Of a stretch of DNA of 64,000 bases, positions 11,107 through 21,981 are shown in pieces. The notes beneath the pieces are model-generated. The model searched no databases. It saw only the letters and a program-made list of their open reading frames with translations, and was not told the DNA's origin. The translations under genes and the position numbers were made by a program. This DNA comes from Heliocybe sulcata (lineage: Eukaryota > Basidiomycota > Agaricomycetes > Gloeophyllales > Gloeophyllaceae): NCBI GenBank assembly GCA_004369045.1, contig ML213506.1, forward strand, positions 310,001 to 374,000, given 5' to 3'. How positions within the stretch are numbered: position 1 is the first letter of the stretch; every line of letters starts with the position of its first letter.

Positions 11107-12320
11107 TGTAGTGAGAGATGCTTCCTTGGCTCGAGTGAGGGTTTGGAGGATGAGAATCTGGAGACTGAACCTCCACCTTTTATCCTTTCAGCTTCTGGCT
11201 GGAGCCTACCTCCTGGTCTATGCTGCTATAACATGAGGGGTGTTGTGACCTCGCCGCTGAGTGAGATAGCGGACGCTGTTGTTTGTCCCGCATTTGTTGA
11301 TCGTTCCATATACCTCTTCAGTACAGTTGTTGGATGGTCCTGCAGAAACACGCTGTCTATGATTGGAGGGCGTGTTCTGACGCTCGTCTAGTGCAAATCA
11401 GGTTAGCAATAACAGCGGTCAAACATCCCGCGCTAACCAATCCCAAGGGCAATGTTTGCCTGGTGATCTGGAGCTGGCTTCGAGGCTTCTCTGCGTTGAT
11501 CTCGATCTGTAGACCTTGCAACCATGAAGTTGGCTCCTTCGAGTGAGCCATCCAGCTGCTGAACGTTAACGCTCTTCATGCACGACAGCGGCCGGCTTCC
11601 CCTCGTCACTACATGCATAGCCTGCTAAACGACCTCGGTCTGAGGCATGTTGACCCCGAGCTAAACGATAGCAGCGTCCTGAACAAACGAGCTTTGATTA
11701 GAAGGCAAAAATCCCTCCGAACAAGCAAGGCACCCGAAAGCCGTTCGATAGTAGGCATGAGAAGTCGACATCCCGGCTCTGCGATCGCGCAATCTGCCTC
11801 CGAACGACTCATGACCTTGATATTGGACGAAGGGCATATGCATACATACAGGAGGCAGTAGTGTTCAGAACCTGTTGTGCAATTGTCGTGATAATAGAAT
11901 ACCTACTTGAGACACGCGGTGCACGCATCAAAGGGTAGGAAACGAACTTGATGGGAGGCGTCTCTGAGTGAACCTTGTAGAGGTAGTAGATATTGAACCT
12001 GCATCCGAGTTTGCTGACCCTCGCAAGACCTGAACAAAAGGCAGGAGATCACAAAGAGTTCATAACAATCGAAGTATCTGTCCCCGGGGCAGTAGGATCC
12101 GGACTAAGAACTTGGATTTGAACAAAGAACGACGAGCGGCGGCGCCTATCGATCGTGAAAACGTAACGCCACAAATAACACGTACTACGGGCTGCAGTCA
12201 CTGGACGTCCTCTTCCCAGTTGCGCGAACTCGAGGACGTTCTCTGAGCGACGAGGATGGGACTCCCATCGCCACCATGGAACTATCTATACATTCCAATC
12301 ATCTATGCGACCGAGATCTA
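11107..12320. other. Upstream region of hemerythrin 2 and spacer to SDR2
   Basis: The part up to about 11990 is the second copy of the duplicated hemerythrin upstream DNA. Beyond that no gene, repeat or regulatory motif is recognisable. Confidence 0.45.
11177..11184 (-). promoter_or_regulatory. TATA-like element, hemerythrin copy 2
   Basis: GATAAAAG 71 bases before the start codon, matching the element of copy 1. Confidence 0.5.
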
Positions 12321-13491
12321 TCAGCCCAAAGTACCGATATCCAGCCGGTTCTTCAGCAAATCAGCCTCTTCTATCTCCTTTCTCTTCGTCTGCAATACGT
12401 CGAAGTCCCACTGACAACTGACATATCTGCCGGCCAACCAGTCCTCGCTTCCGCTCGTCAACCGTACCATGGAGTGAGCGGGGAGTTCTACCTTGTCGTG
12501 GAGAAGCTCAGGTAGCGTGGGTTCGTTTGAGGAGAGAACGGTGCTGTTCGGGGCAGAAAGGTTAGCGAGATTTATCTTGGTGATGACCGTAGTATATCTT
12601 ACACGACACCTCCAGGATGGACTGAGAAGACCTTGACGCCCTGTGCCCGGTACTCTGGTATGGGACAGCCAACCTTTGTCTGCGAACCACTGGCCGGGAT
12701 GTCAGGCATTACTTACCTACGTCGATGAACTCCGCAAAACGGTTCAGCGCGTGCTTTGCGACGGAATATGCACTTGCTCCCGGGCCCCTCAGTTGCGCGG
12801 CTATCGAGGACAACAGGAGCACATATCCCTTTGTCTCGACAAGGTGCTTGACTGTATGGTGTACGACGTTGAAAGTTCCTCCTGAGAATGGAGCAGTCAG
12901 CGATCACAAATTTCGGACCTTTCTTGTCGGCTGCAGCACTCACTGATGCTGACCTCCTGCACATGGGCAAAAGGATTATCTCCTGGACATTCTGGACTAC
13001 TATCCGACTTACCATACTCCTCCACCACTCGGCTGGGTCGATATCGCCAATATTGGCCCACTTCTCGAGGTAGCCCGCATTCGCAATTACGACGTCGATC
13101 TTCCCAAACTTCTGGATACACTCATCCACACTCTCTTTCACAACTTTCTCGTCGTTGACGTCCACCGCACAGGTATGTACCTCGACGTCGGGTATAGCCG
13201 TCTTGATGGAGTCTCGCACTTTCTGGAGGTCCGACGCTGACCTGGACGTGCTGCTCAGGAAAAGGCCCTTTGCACCAGCTTGGGCATAAGCCAGTGCTGT
13301 CGCGGCGCCGATGCCCCGACTTGCCTATGAGCGATATAAAGATCATTTCAGAGCTCATCTCGATCATGACTTACACCGGTGATATAGACGACCTTCCCCT
13401 TGGCCGCGTCCCTGAGCCGGCCATTTAAGTCGATGCCGGGATAAACATCGGTACGGTGCGTGATATTCAGATCTTCTGGGAATAAGGCCAT
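12321..13491 (-). CDS. Short-chain dehydrogenase/reductase (SDR paralogue 2)
   Basis: Second member of the local SDR trio. Start MALFPEDLNITHRTDVYPGI at 13491 leads to the shared YPGID...RLRDAAKGK leader. Splicing the first intron joins ITG to ASRGIG, giving the TGxxxGxG cofactor motif. NAGY follows, and SSIAAQLRGPGASAYSVAK provides the catalytic Ser and YxxxK. The C-terminal tail (KRKEIEEADLLKNRLDIGTL) matches the other two paralogues; stop at 12321. Several introns of normal size are needed. All catalytic residues are present, so it looks functional. Substrate unknown; no biosynthetic cluster around it. Confidence 0.85.
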
Positions 13492-15734
13492 TCTGATAAC
13501 GTTGACAGTGTTCTTCTCACTCTTTTATGTGTCTCTGCCCAGGGCAGCCCGTCCCTCGTGAACTGGCAGGCTTTCAGGTATCACCGATCTTCCGGTATTT
13601 GTCAGCCAGTGCTGTATAATGCTGTATAAGTGATCTCACGGTAAGACTCCAAGGGGCCAGCCCTTGCCGTGCTTCGTCGCATGCCGTCGACATTCATACT
13701 TTGACACGCATGGTATGAGCGCGAGATCCGTTCGTTCACCAGGTAGTGGATATCCTGGGGAGCAGTGTATTCGCACGTAGCTACTCGTTGGTTGATGCTT
13801 GGTAGAAATATCTGGCGACCTCACCTTGGTATCTTCGGATTTTGCGGTGAAGCTTTTACCGGAACTTCTCGCATCACGCGACTATCGTTAGTCTGGGAAG
13901 TGCAACCGAGAATTCGATCGTAGCCGCCACGTACTCCAAGTGTAGGGGTGAGTGACATGCACTGATTATACTTCACTAACGTACGCGTCTGACTCGCTAC
14001 AGCTACAGCCCCTGCTTGGCATGATGTGCGCTGCTCTTTCACGTTTCTTTTTTTGGTGCACGTGGTGCTCAATAGTGAAGCTCAATAGTGAAGCTCGAAG
14101 CTATCAATAACCTTACGCTTGGCCGTGACGGGATCCTTAAAGGTGATGGGTCCTCCAGAAGCTAGCGGTCATGCACTTGCAGACTCGAGTTCCTCCGGGC
14201 AGGCTGGATGCACCGCCAGTTATATCAAGAACCTGGTGCTGAATGGATGTATATGGCTTCTTCGACGGGGTGATGAGACCAGGGCTACTAGACGAAACGC
14301 TGGGCCCCGGCTCTTTGCCACTACAGCATACTTTGTTGGGTCGGCACTAATTGTTCAGCTCAAATACACGGGACGATCCGACTATGGTGTGAAGGCCTGA
14401 ATATAAGGGTGCCCCACGAGATGAGCTGGAGTTAGTATGGATGCGACTGTGAGTTGTCTTGTATCCCTCCGTCCACCCACCGCGCTTATATCCGCGTCAC
14501 ATTGTCGCATTCACCAACAGCAAGTGATACAGACACAGAGGTTTGATCAATCATTCGTAAGCTGTTCACTTATCCACTACTCCAGCCTTCCGGTCTGCCC
14601 TCATGAAGTCGATAGTACACCAGTAGAGGCACCTTGCCGTTTGAGCGCTGCATCGTAAGTCGGACCCGTCACCTTTGTCGGTACTCTGGAGATCCGAGGA
14701 TATGCCCATGCATTGAAGGCGTAGTGATCGAGGTGTCCATGTTGATGCGATTTATCGTCGCCTCACACGTCGTCACCTCGCGCACCCTAGTATAGTGGCT
14801 ATCCTCTCTAGTGCCTTCGGATGGACGTGAAGCACTCCAAATGGGGATTCGTCAATACGCAAGCTCGCTAACCTCTACTGGTTTAAGGAGCGACTCGCGT
14901 TTCCAGTATCGTGCCAAAGCATCCAGCTTCAGAGGTTGGCGGCGACGAAAATCATTGGATTCCACCGCACGAAGCCATACGAAGATTTGCCGTTGCGGCG
15001 GGATTGGCTCCTAGAGACGAGGGTGAAGCTGAGCGCCGGCGGCGCTCTCGGGAGACTCCAGGTTCTCGCATAGCATGATGCCGAACTTCTTGGACTTTAT
15101 CGCCATCACTGGATCTGCTTTTCTAGGTTGATGGTTCCTTTTCGTTGGGCAGACTGTTCTTGCCTATGAGCGCGCTTGGAACGTAGCAGGAATACACTTT
15201 ATCGTGGGTGACTTCAGCTTCATCATAGCTCGTTGAGGATAAGCTATTGATCCGAAGCAGCACAGCACCCGTGATTAATGAACGGAACGTGGTCTGCCCC
15301 CACGTTCACACACTAGACCTGATCGTTGTGGATGATTTATCCATTCTTGTCGCCCAGGGGTTACATTCCACACTTGTTGTTGTCGCCTAAGTGCTCTTAA
15401 CCGTGCCCCCATACTCGACCCTTAACACGAGTTGCACTTGGGCGCAACAGGAAAACATTTCCTGGACCATATGATTTAATAAAGGTCCAGACCTCCATAT
15501 CCGTATTTTCAACCGACCCCAACCTCGGGACATCGGGGCACCTGGTCGATCGTGATTACCGTGTATGGACTCCTCCGCCATGTCGGACGCGATCGGTCTC
15601 GCTGTTTCGCACCCCGGAAATACGACGATGGCCTGAAAATTGGAATGCATACTGTAACAAACAGCCCGGAGCGTCGTCAGCGGACATCTCTTCTGCCCTC
15701 TCTCTCTCCCCGTCGCGTCCTATAACGCCCAGCG
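13492..15734. other. Gene-poor spacer
   Basis: About 2.2 kb with no recognisable gene. There is a 14-base direct repeat near 14068-14098. A short minus-strand frame near 15015-15110 (KKFGIMLCENLESPE) has coding-like composition but no start, stop or splice context I can defend, so it may be an exon remnant. Confidence 0.35.
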
Positions 15735-17630
15735 ATGCCTTCAACCAGTAACAAGGTCAAGGTGAGCGTGTCGCGCTGTCCAACTTCTGTCGTAAGGTCC
15801 TGACGGAAGTAGACAGCATCGCTCACCATTGACTTTATAGTTGTGGGCGGCAGTATCGCTGGTTTCGCAACTGCTCTCGGATTAAGTCGAGCAGGCCACA
15901 GAGTCACTCTTTTGGAAGAATATGACGCATCGAAACATGTATGTCTTCTGGTTATCAGCATCCATTCTCATCAACTCATATTTATCTGTAGGCCACCGGC
16001 GGTGCTCGTTCCCCGCCAAATATGACCAAAATCATGGAAGCAAGGTGGGGACTGGGGCAGGAGCTCGAAAAGATATCCCTCAGATCGGATAAGGTCTCCA
16101 TTCTCAACTGTACGTCCCGCGGCTTATGAGCACTTGACCCTAAGACTGATGTGTGGCGTCAGTCGAGACGGGAGACGTCTTTGGAAGCCACCAGTGGGAC
16201 GAGGAATTAATGCGACAAACCGGTGGATTGTATACTGTGATGCGTGTGAGTTAATGCCTTCGATTGCGCGAGGACGACGCTGAGCCTCGACTGAATATAA
16301 TAATTCAGCAATCAGATCTTGTAAATATGCTCGCCGTTAATGCCGAGTCTCACGGCGCGCAAATTCGATACAACGCTAGAGTCGTCCAAATGACGAAAGG
16401 GAGCATAAAAGGAGGTATTAAGCCGTCCGTGACACTGGCGTCTGGCGAAACTCTCAGTGCGGACATCATTGTGGGTGCTGATGGGCCGGACAGTACTGTG
16501 AGGCGCTTCCTCCTCGGTGACACCCGCTTAGGGGAGCCCACGGGCTTGCTTTTGTGGGAGTACGTGCCCATTCTTTTCGTTGATGTTCAGGGTCTGAACC
16601 AAGTTCGACAGTACCTTAGTCCCATGGAATGTTTTGGAAGAGGATCCAGAACTTTCGGACCTTGCTGAGGGCAAAGATGTGGGTTAAATCGATACTGTCT
16701 ATGACATCTCTCTCATTCTATAGTTTTCCAGGTACTCTGCAGTTGGTTTGGACCTCGGCACGCTGCTATCACCTATCCCGTCGTAAGTCACTTTTTGCCA
16801 GACATTGATTTCGGGCATTCATGCTGTCAAAGAGAGGATCCGCTGGATACAACCTCGCATTGCACGTGTGGTCACCGGACGATGGAACCCTGACGGATCC
16901 CGGGAGAGGATCATGGCGAGAACGATACCCCGCGTCAATGCTAGTGAACGCCATGCACGACTGCGATCCAAGGTAACTTACCTACCGCCTCATGTCCGTG
17001 AAGATTATGCTATAACGTATTCAATAGACTGGCAAAACTGGCGCGGTCCGGCAAGTCTGCCACATGCGTACGATCATTTGATACACCATCCTTTGAAGAC
17101 TGGGTAACACCAGATAAGCCGGTCGTGTTGATTGGCGAAGCAGCTCATCCACTTGTAGTACGCTAATTTCAGATTGAAAATTGCATAATCTTCTGACCGT
17201 CTTGGTTTCGTAGGCAGGTGCAATGGAGTCGCATGCAATGACCATCGAAGACGCGGCATGCCTGGCCGAACTCTTTACCCACCTAAAAGCGCTCGACCAG
17301 GTTGCCACATTCCTAGACGCCTTTGAAGAAGTGCGTCGGCCACGCGTCGAATCCATACGGGAGAACGAAGCGTTCAACATACATTTCATGACGCTGCCAC
17401 AAGGGCAGGACCGCGATGCACGAGATGAGGTTCTGAGGGTGGGCCATGAGTCAGGGAAGGGTGTGTTGAATGCGGAGGCGGCGTACGGGGAGGTGTTGAA
17501 GGTGTATGCGTATGATGCGATTGATGAGGCGACGGACTGGTGGATGAAGTATGGAATACTGAAAGAGAGACATATAGGGCGAGTGGATGAGACGCTTGAT
17601 GTTAAGATCGAACAGAGGGTGGTGGAGTGA
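15735..17630 (+). CDS. FAD-dependent monooxygenase (salicylate-hydroxylase-like)
   Basis: Group A flavin monooxygenase that would hydroxylate a small, perhaps aromatic, substrate using NAD(P)H and O2. Exon 1 is 9 codons (MPSTSNKVK, ATG at 15735), followed by the Rossmann segment FIVVGGSIAGFATALGLSRA (GxGxxG type with Gly-Gly-Ser-Ile-Ala-Gly). The DG motif is GADGPDSTVRR, and the second FAD motif reads LIGEAAHPLV, with Glu where most relatives have Asp. The C-terminal part (17223-17630) is one open exon ending EQRVVE. Six or more introns interrupt the gene; those between 16660 and 17220 are inferred. No neighbouring pathway genes, so function beyond the family is open. Confidence 0.85.
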
Positions 17631-17918
17631 TGTCCTCATGAACTTGATGAACTATACCTGTATATACCCACATTATATACCTTGGGGGCCTCGTCCTGCT
17701 CGTCCTCCGTTTTCACATCTAGCTGACTCCGATCTTTCTATTCCTCAGGCCCTCTACACCTTCTCCTGGTCCTCGTCGTCGTCGCATCCCTTCTCCCGCC
17801 ACAACTGTCCTAAAACCGGCTGTGACATATGTTACTGCTCTCACGTGCGGCGCCTTTTGCAACCTGCAGCACTTTGGGCGTAGACTTGAGTGTGCCCCTG
17901 CTGCTTGTTACGACTACG

Positions 17919-18438
17919 ATGCCATTCTACCGCATGTTATGCATCTCTGTGCACTACGCTAATTATGTTCGTGTCTCTTTCCCGGACAGTTTTCAAGAAG
18001 ACTTTGCTGACCTCCACGATCCATAACACTTGTGACTACGTCGGTCGATTACTCGATTATACTGCCTCACGCAACGACAGGCACAAATCAGAGGGCTCGT
18101 GAAACAAGCAGCTGAAACCATCCTCGACAATGGAGGTGTAGTGCGCAAGATTGACTCATGGGGCACGAAGGTCCTGCCCCAGAGGATGCGGCGGCATAGG
18201 CAGAATCACACGGCGGGAGAGTACGTCTTCCTCTATATCTTCCATTCTCCGTAGAGCTGAAACCAAGCCCGTAATGATCAGCTACTGGATGATGTACTTT
18301 GACACATCACCAAAGGTACTAAGAGAGTTCAACACTCTTATGCGCAATGACCCGCGAGTTATCCGGTGGACTACGCTCAAGATTGGGGATAAGGTCGAGG
18401 ATATTGTGTCAAGGCCAGAGAAGACGTTCCTGAAGTAG
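17919..18438 (+). CDS. MRP17: Mitochondrial small ribosomal subunit protein bS6m
   Basis: Three exons (17919-17966, 18081-18220, 18282-18438; introns of 114 and 61 bases) give a 114-residue protein. It begins MPFYRMLCISVHYANY and carries LVKQAAETILDNGGVVRKID and LREFNTLMRNDPRVIRWTTL, the bS6 fold signatures found in Mrp17. It would act in the mitochondrial ribosome platform. The donor at 17967 (GTTCGT) is slightly unusual, but the splice gives a seamless family match. The 3' end is 95 bases from the stop of the convergent HAD gene. Confidence 0.9.
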
Positions 18439-18533
18439 AAGGGTTGAGTGGGACTGGGACTGGGTGTATCCTGTACAAAAGTATATTTCCTATCTAATTC
18501 GTATGATATCCTCACGACGATTCTTCAACTCCG

Positions 18534-19597
18534 CTATCGACCACCGTTCCTCTGATGCACCCAATCGACAACCTCCAGTAAACCGCTGACGACGTTCACG
18601 CCGGTCAGATCCTCGCCCTCTTCCTTCCGCTCTTCCTCCCCTTCCGGGCCCGGTCGGCGGACCAGCAAAGCTTGCAGGCCTGCCTTGGTCGCTCCGTAGT
18701 AGTCTCTGTCGAGATGAGGCTTCCAGTGAGTCGACTCCGTCAGCCTTGGCTACTCGACTTACGCGTCGAGTTCATCCCCGACATGGACGACTTCATCCAA
18801 TCCCACCCCAACCCTCTCACATGCCCGCGCGAATAACTCCTTAGCTGGTTTCTCGGCACCCTCTTCCTCGCTGATGAGGACCGTTGACAGATGCGGAGCT
18901 AGCGAGAGGTCGTCCAGTACCAGCCGCATCCTCGAGTCCGAGTTGCTGATCAGCGCAGACTTGATGTTTAGTGCTTGCAACCTCTCCACTGACAGAGAAA
19001 CGTCATTAATGAAATCTGTACCTCTAAAGCCCTTCCAGGCTGCGCACTTACAAGTTGGAAGTGAATCGTGGAACACCTCGTACCCTTCTCTTGAGCTGAA
19101 GCGCTTCATGAGTTTGGGAACAATCTCATGGAGAGATTTGTCGACAGCTGCAGCACCACATGTCCAAGCATAATAATCATTGAGCGTCGTATACTTGCGT
19201 ATGATAGAATTTGATACGAGCTTCAATCGAAAGTTAAGACGGACCTTGCGGGTCGGCTCCTGCTCCGATTGCAGTGCGCTTGATGACTTCTCCCCACCAT
19301 CCCTCTGCGCCGCTCTCGTAGTTGGGCTTCTCTGTCTGCAACTGCTTGAACGCTACATGTATTCAACGATGTCTGTCAGTATCTTCTGCCCAAGTTCTGT
19401 CGCCTGCGATACTGCGACTCGTGTCTGTGCGGTCCCAACAAAGCCTGGAGAAACCGACCTATTTTGAAGGAGCTCTTCAAAGCATCTGGGTCGAGTAGTC
19501 CGAGATATGGGGCGAACGTCTGTGAGTACTGGACGTACACCGGAAGGCGAGGTGCCAGGATCGTTCCGAAGGCGTCGAAGGTTACTAGGCGGATCAT
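18534..19597 (-). CDS. HAD-superfamily hydrolase (HDHD3-like)
   Basis: Haloacid-dehalogenase-type hydrolase. Motif I is LVTFDAFGTI at residues 4-13 (Asp nucleophile, with the FGT variant usual in this branch), motif II is ALISNSDSRM, the motif III lysine is in EEEGAEKPAKELF and motif IV is HVGDELDA, completed after an intron by DYYGATKAGL. Between motifs I and II lies the cap, including an exon with YESGAEGWWGEVI typical of HDHD3-like proteins. Start at 19597 (MIRLVTFDAF), stop at 18534 after VVDWVHQRNGGR. About five introns. Substrate unknown, probably a small phosphoester. Confidence 0.88.
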
Positions 19598-19731
19598 GGT
19601 CGTCGTGAGCGTCGAGGATTCAGTACTCAGTACCAATGCTCGGAGTCCAAACCTCGTAAGGATCTGCCTTCTAAACCTGTGCTCTAATCTTCCTGCAACA
19701 TCATACATGAAGTGCCCCTTAAATCCGTATG

Positions 19732-20903
19732 CTAGAGAGCACTTGCTAGACTACCAACATCCAACCTGTTCTTCAACAAATCGTCCTCTTCAATCTCCTT
19801 CTTCCTCTTTGCCAACTCATCCAAGTCCCAGTCAACGCTGACGTACCTCCCGCTGAGGTAGTCCTCCGACCCGCTCGTGAGGCGGACCATTGTATTCGCA
19901 GCGAGCTCGGGTTTGTCGGTGAGGTATGGAATGATGGAAGGCTCGCTTGTGGCCAGTTTTGTGCTACATCGCGGCAAATTGTCAGTCATGGTGAGACTAC
20001 TAGTACCAGCGGTTCGAGACGTACGGAACGCCTCCTGGGTGGATCGAGAAGACCTTCACACCCTCTGAGCCGTACTCTACATCACCTTGGGTTAGGATCC
20101 GTGATCCGCAATTAGAGGTCTAGGCGCCTTACCGACTTCCACGAACTCAGCGAAGCGGTTGAGCTGGTGCTTCGCGCTCTGGTATCCACTTGCACCGGGA
20201 CGCCTGATCTGCGCACCTATGGAGGATACTAGGATGGCGTAGCCTTTCGTCTGGACGAGGTGTTTGACCGTGTGGTGGATCACGTTGAACGCGCCCCCTT
20301 ATGAAGGGTAAGCTCCAGTTGTTTACATTTGCACATACGGGCGAGCTATACTCACTCACGCTGACGCTCTAGAATATTTCTCAGTATGACGCAGGACAGG
20401 TGATAACTATGGGCGAACGGCTTACCACTGCCATCCACCAATCATCAGGATCTGAATCCCCAATCTTCACCCACTTTTCCAGATAACCCGCATTCGAAAT
20501 AACTACATCGATCTTTCCAAACTTTTCGACGCACTTCCTGACGCTCTCGCCGACTTGTTCCGCGTTAGTGACATCCACAGCACACGGCTCCACCTGCACA
20601 GTCGGCGAGATATTCTTGGCGTTTGCAGCGACAGTTTCCAGGTCCGCGACAGAGCGCGCCGTGATGAAGATCCCGCTGGCGCCTGCTTTTGCGTACGCGT
20701 AGACGGTCGACTCGCCGATGCCGCGGCTGGCCTGCTCCGTAGCAGATGAATTGACTGGAGACCGATAGACGATCCATGGTACTCACACCGGTAATATAGA
20801 TGACCTTGCCCTTCGCCGCGTCTTTCAACCGGGTGTCGATGTCGATACCAGGGTAGACATCGTGATACTGCGTAATGGAAATGTTCTCCGGGTGTGCGGG
20901 CAT
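19732..20903 (-). CDS. Short-chain dehydrogenase/reductase (SDR paralogue 3)
   Basis: Third SDR of the local trio. Start MPAHPENISITQYHDVYPGI at 20903 (an in-frame ATG at 20918 is less likely, because the paralogues begin at this spot). It has the shared leader DTRLKDAAKGK, the cofactor motif split by intron 1, NAGY, and VSSIGAQIRRPGASGYQSAK with the catalytic Ser and YxxxK. The tail KRKKEIEEDDLLKNRLDVGS is common to all three, with a short SAL extension before the stop at 19732. Several introns. It is adjacent to a HAD gene, but no operon-like logic applies in a fungus. Confidence 0.85.
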
Positions 20904-21362
20904 GCTGCACTTGATCACGACAGGAGAGCGATAATGTCGAGCAATATGCTCGATCTCCGTTATATACCCTCCTCAGCGTGGTTTCTCCGTACTCTGGTTA
21001 GCAATCAAAGGCGTCAGGAGCTTGGTAATTATAAATTGCGTTAGCGCGCCGGGCTGCCTCGTAAAGCAGCCGTGTCCCAGCCGCAGGCACGTTTATAATA
21101 ATATTAGGAGTTTTCTTGCGTTCAGACTGGTGCGGTTGCTACAGACTGGTGCGGTTGCTAGGAACTCTTACGCGGTACAATATGGCAACTCAGCTTATGC
21201 TCCTGTTCTTCCCCCCGCCAACAAGGTCGCTGGAGAGAATAGACGACTGACCGTTAAGTCGGCTGTGGCAAGTGCACTCATGTACACGTCAATACAACCA
21301 AACAACGCGTCCATTATCTCCTAACAAAGTGGACCGTATCAAGCTTTCACAGCCGTGCAATT
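20904..21362. other. Divergent intergenic region SDR3/DAD2
   Basis: Separates the minus-strand SDR3 from plus-strand DAD2, so it should hold both promoters. It contains an exact 19-base tandem duplication; no other motif recognised. Confidence 0.45.
21123..21160. repeat. Exact 19-bp tandem duplication
   Basis: CAGACTGGTGCGGTTGCTA occurs at 21123-21141 and again at 21142-21160 without change, so it is recent. Confidence 0.9.
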
Positions 21363-21829
21363 ATGATCAGAGCATCAGTAGCGTCCGGAAGGTCGTCGGG
21401 TTCATCTGCGAACGCGAAGGTGCGAGAGAAGAAGAAAGAGCTGCAGGCCGTCACGGCGCTGGAGCGCGCATCAGCTTTGTTCGCGGAGAGGATAGAAGAG
21501 CTGTGCCAGGACGGCGAGATCATGGCAAATGCTGGGATGGGTCAGTATCTTTGCGTGCCTATGTGGGTAGGAGAAGCTGAATGTGATGTAGTGCATGGCA
21601 AGGTCCTCTCGCAATGGGGAGAGATGTTTGATATACTCGATTTCTTCCGTACGTGTTTCGTTTCATGCAAAAGGAATATCTCGAGTCTCACAGTGCATCA
21701 GTCTCAGCAAGGGATAAGAAACCGGAGCCGGACGAGGAGAGTGAAGCGCCCTCAACGACATCGAGTGTCCAGCTGGTCCGTATACCCGTTGATGAGCTGC
21801 AAGGCGGTACAAGTGACCAGAAAGAGTGA
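21363..21829 (+). CDS. DAD2: DASH/Dam1 complex subunit Dad2
   Basis: Kinetochore protein of the DASH ring that couples chromosomes to microtubules. Three exons (21363-21540, 21592-21648, 21702-21829; introns of 51 and 53 bases) give 120 residues. After a Ser-rich lead comes the Dad2 helix KVREKKKELQAVTALERASA, then IEELCQDGEIMANAG and, across the splice, VHGKVLSQWGEMFDILDFF, the family hallmark. The acidic tail ends in RIPVDELQGGTSDQKE. The second acceptor was placed at 21701 because it alone gives the continuous LSARDKKPEPDEE reading. Small size and helical content fit the family. Confidence 0.85.
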
Positions 21830-21981
21830 ACGACGGCAGTCTCTCTCAGCGTCAACCTCTGATATATATAGAGTAGCACGAAGCCCAAGTCCTCGGATTA
21901 CTATCCAACCCTGCTCCCGACCGCGGATATACTAAGCATATACTATAGGGTATACCTAGTCTGTACTATCATCTGTATCCC

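Larger units (their letters stand above)
8445..11978. repeat. Tandem segmental duplication, period about 2.1 kb
   Basis: Unit 1 starts at 8445 and unit 2 at 10534. The offset is 2090 bases at the start codons and 2108 bases at the exact 20-base match 9851-9870/11959-11978, so one event duplicated the gene with at least 850 bases of upstream DNA. Non-coding parts have since diverged strongly. Confidence 0.7.
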
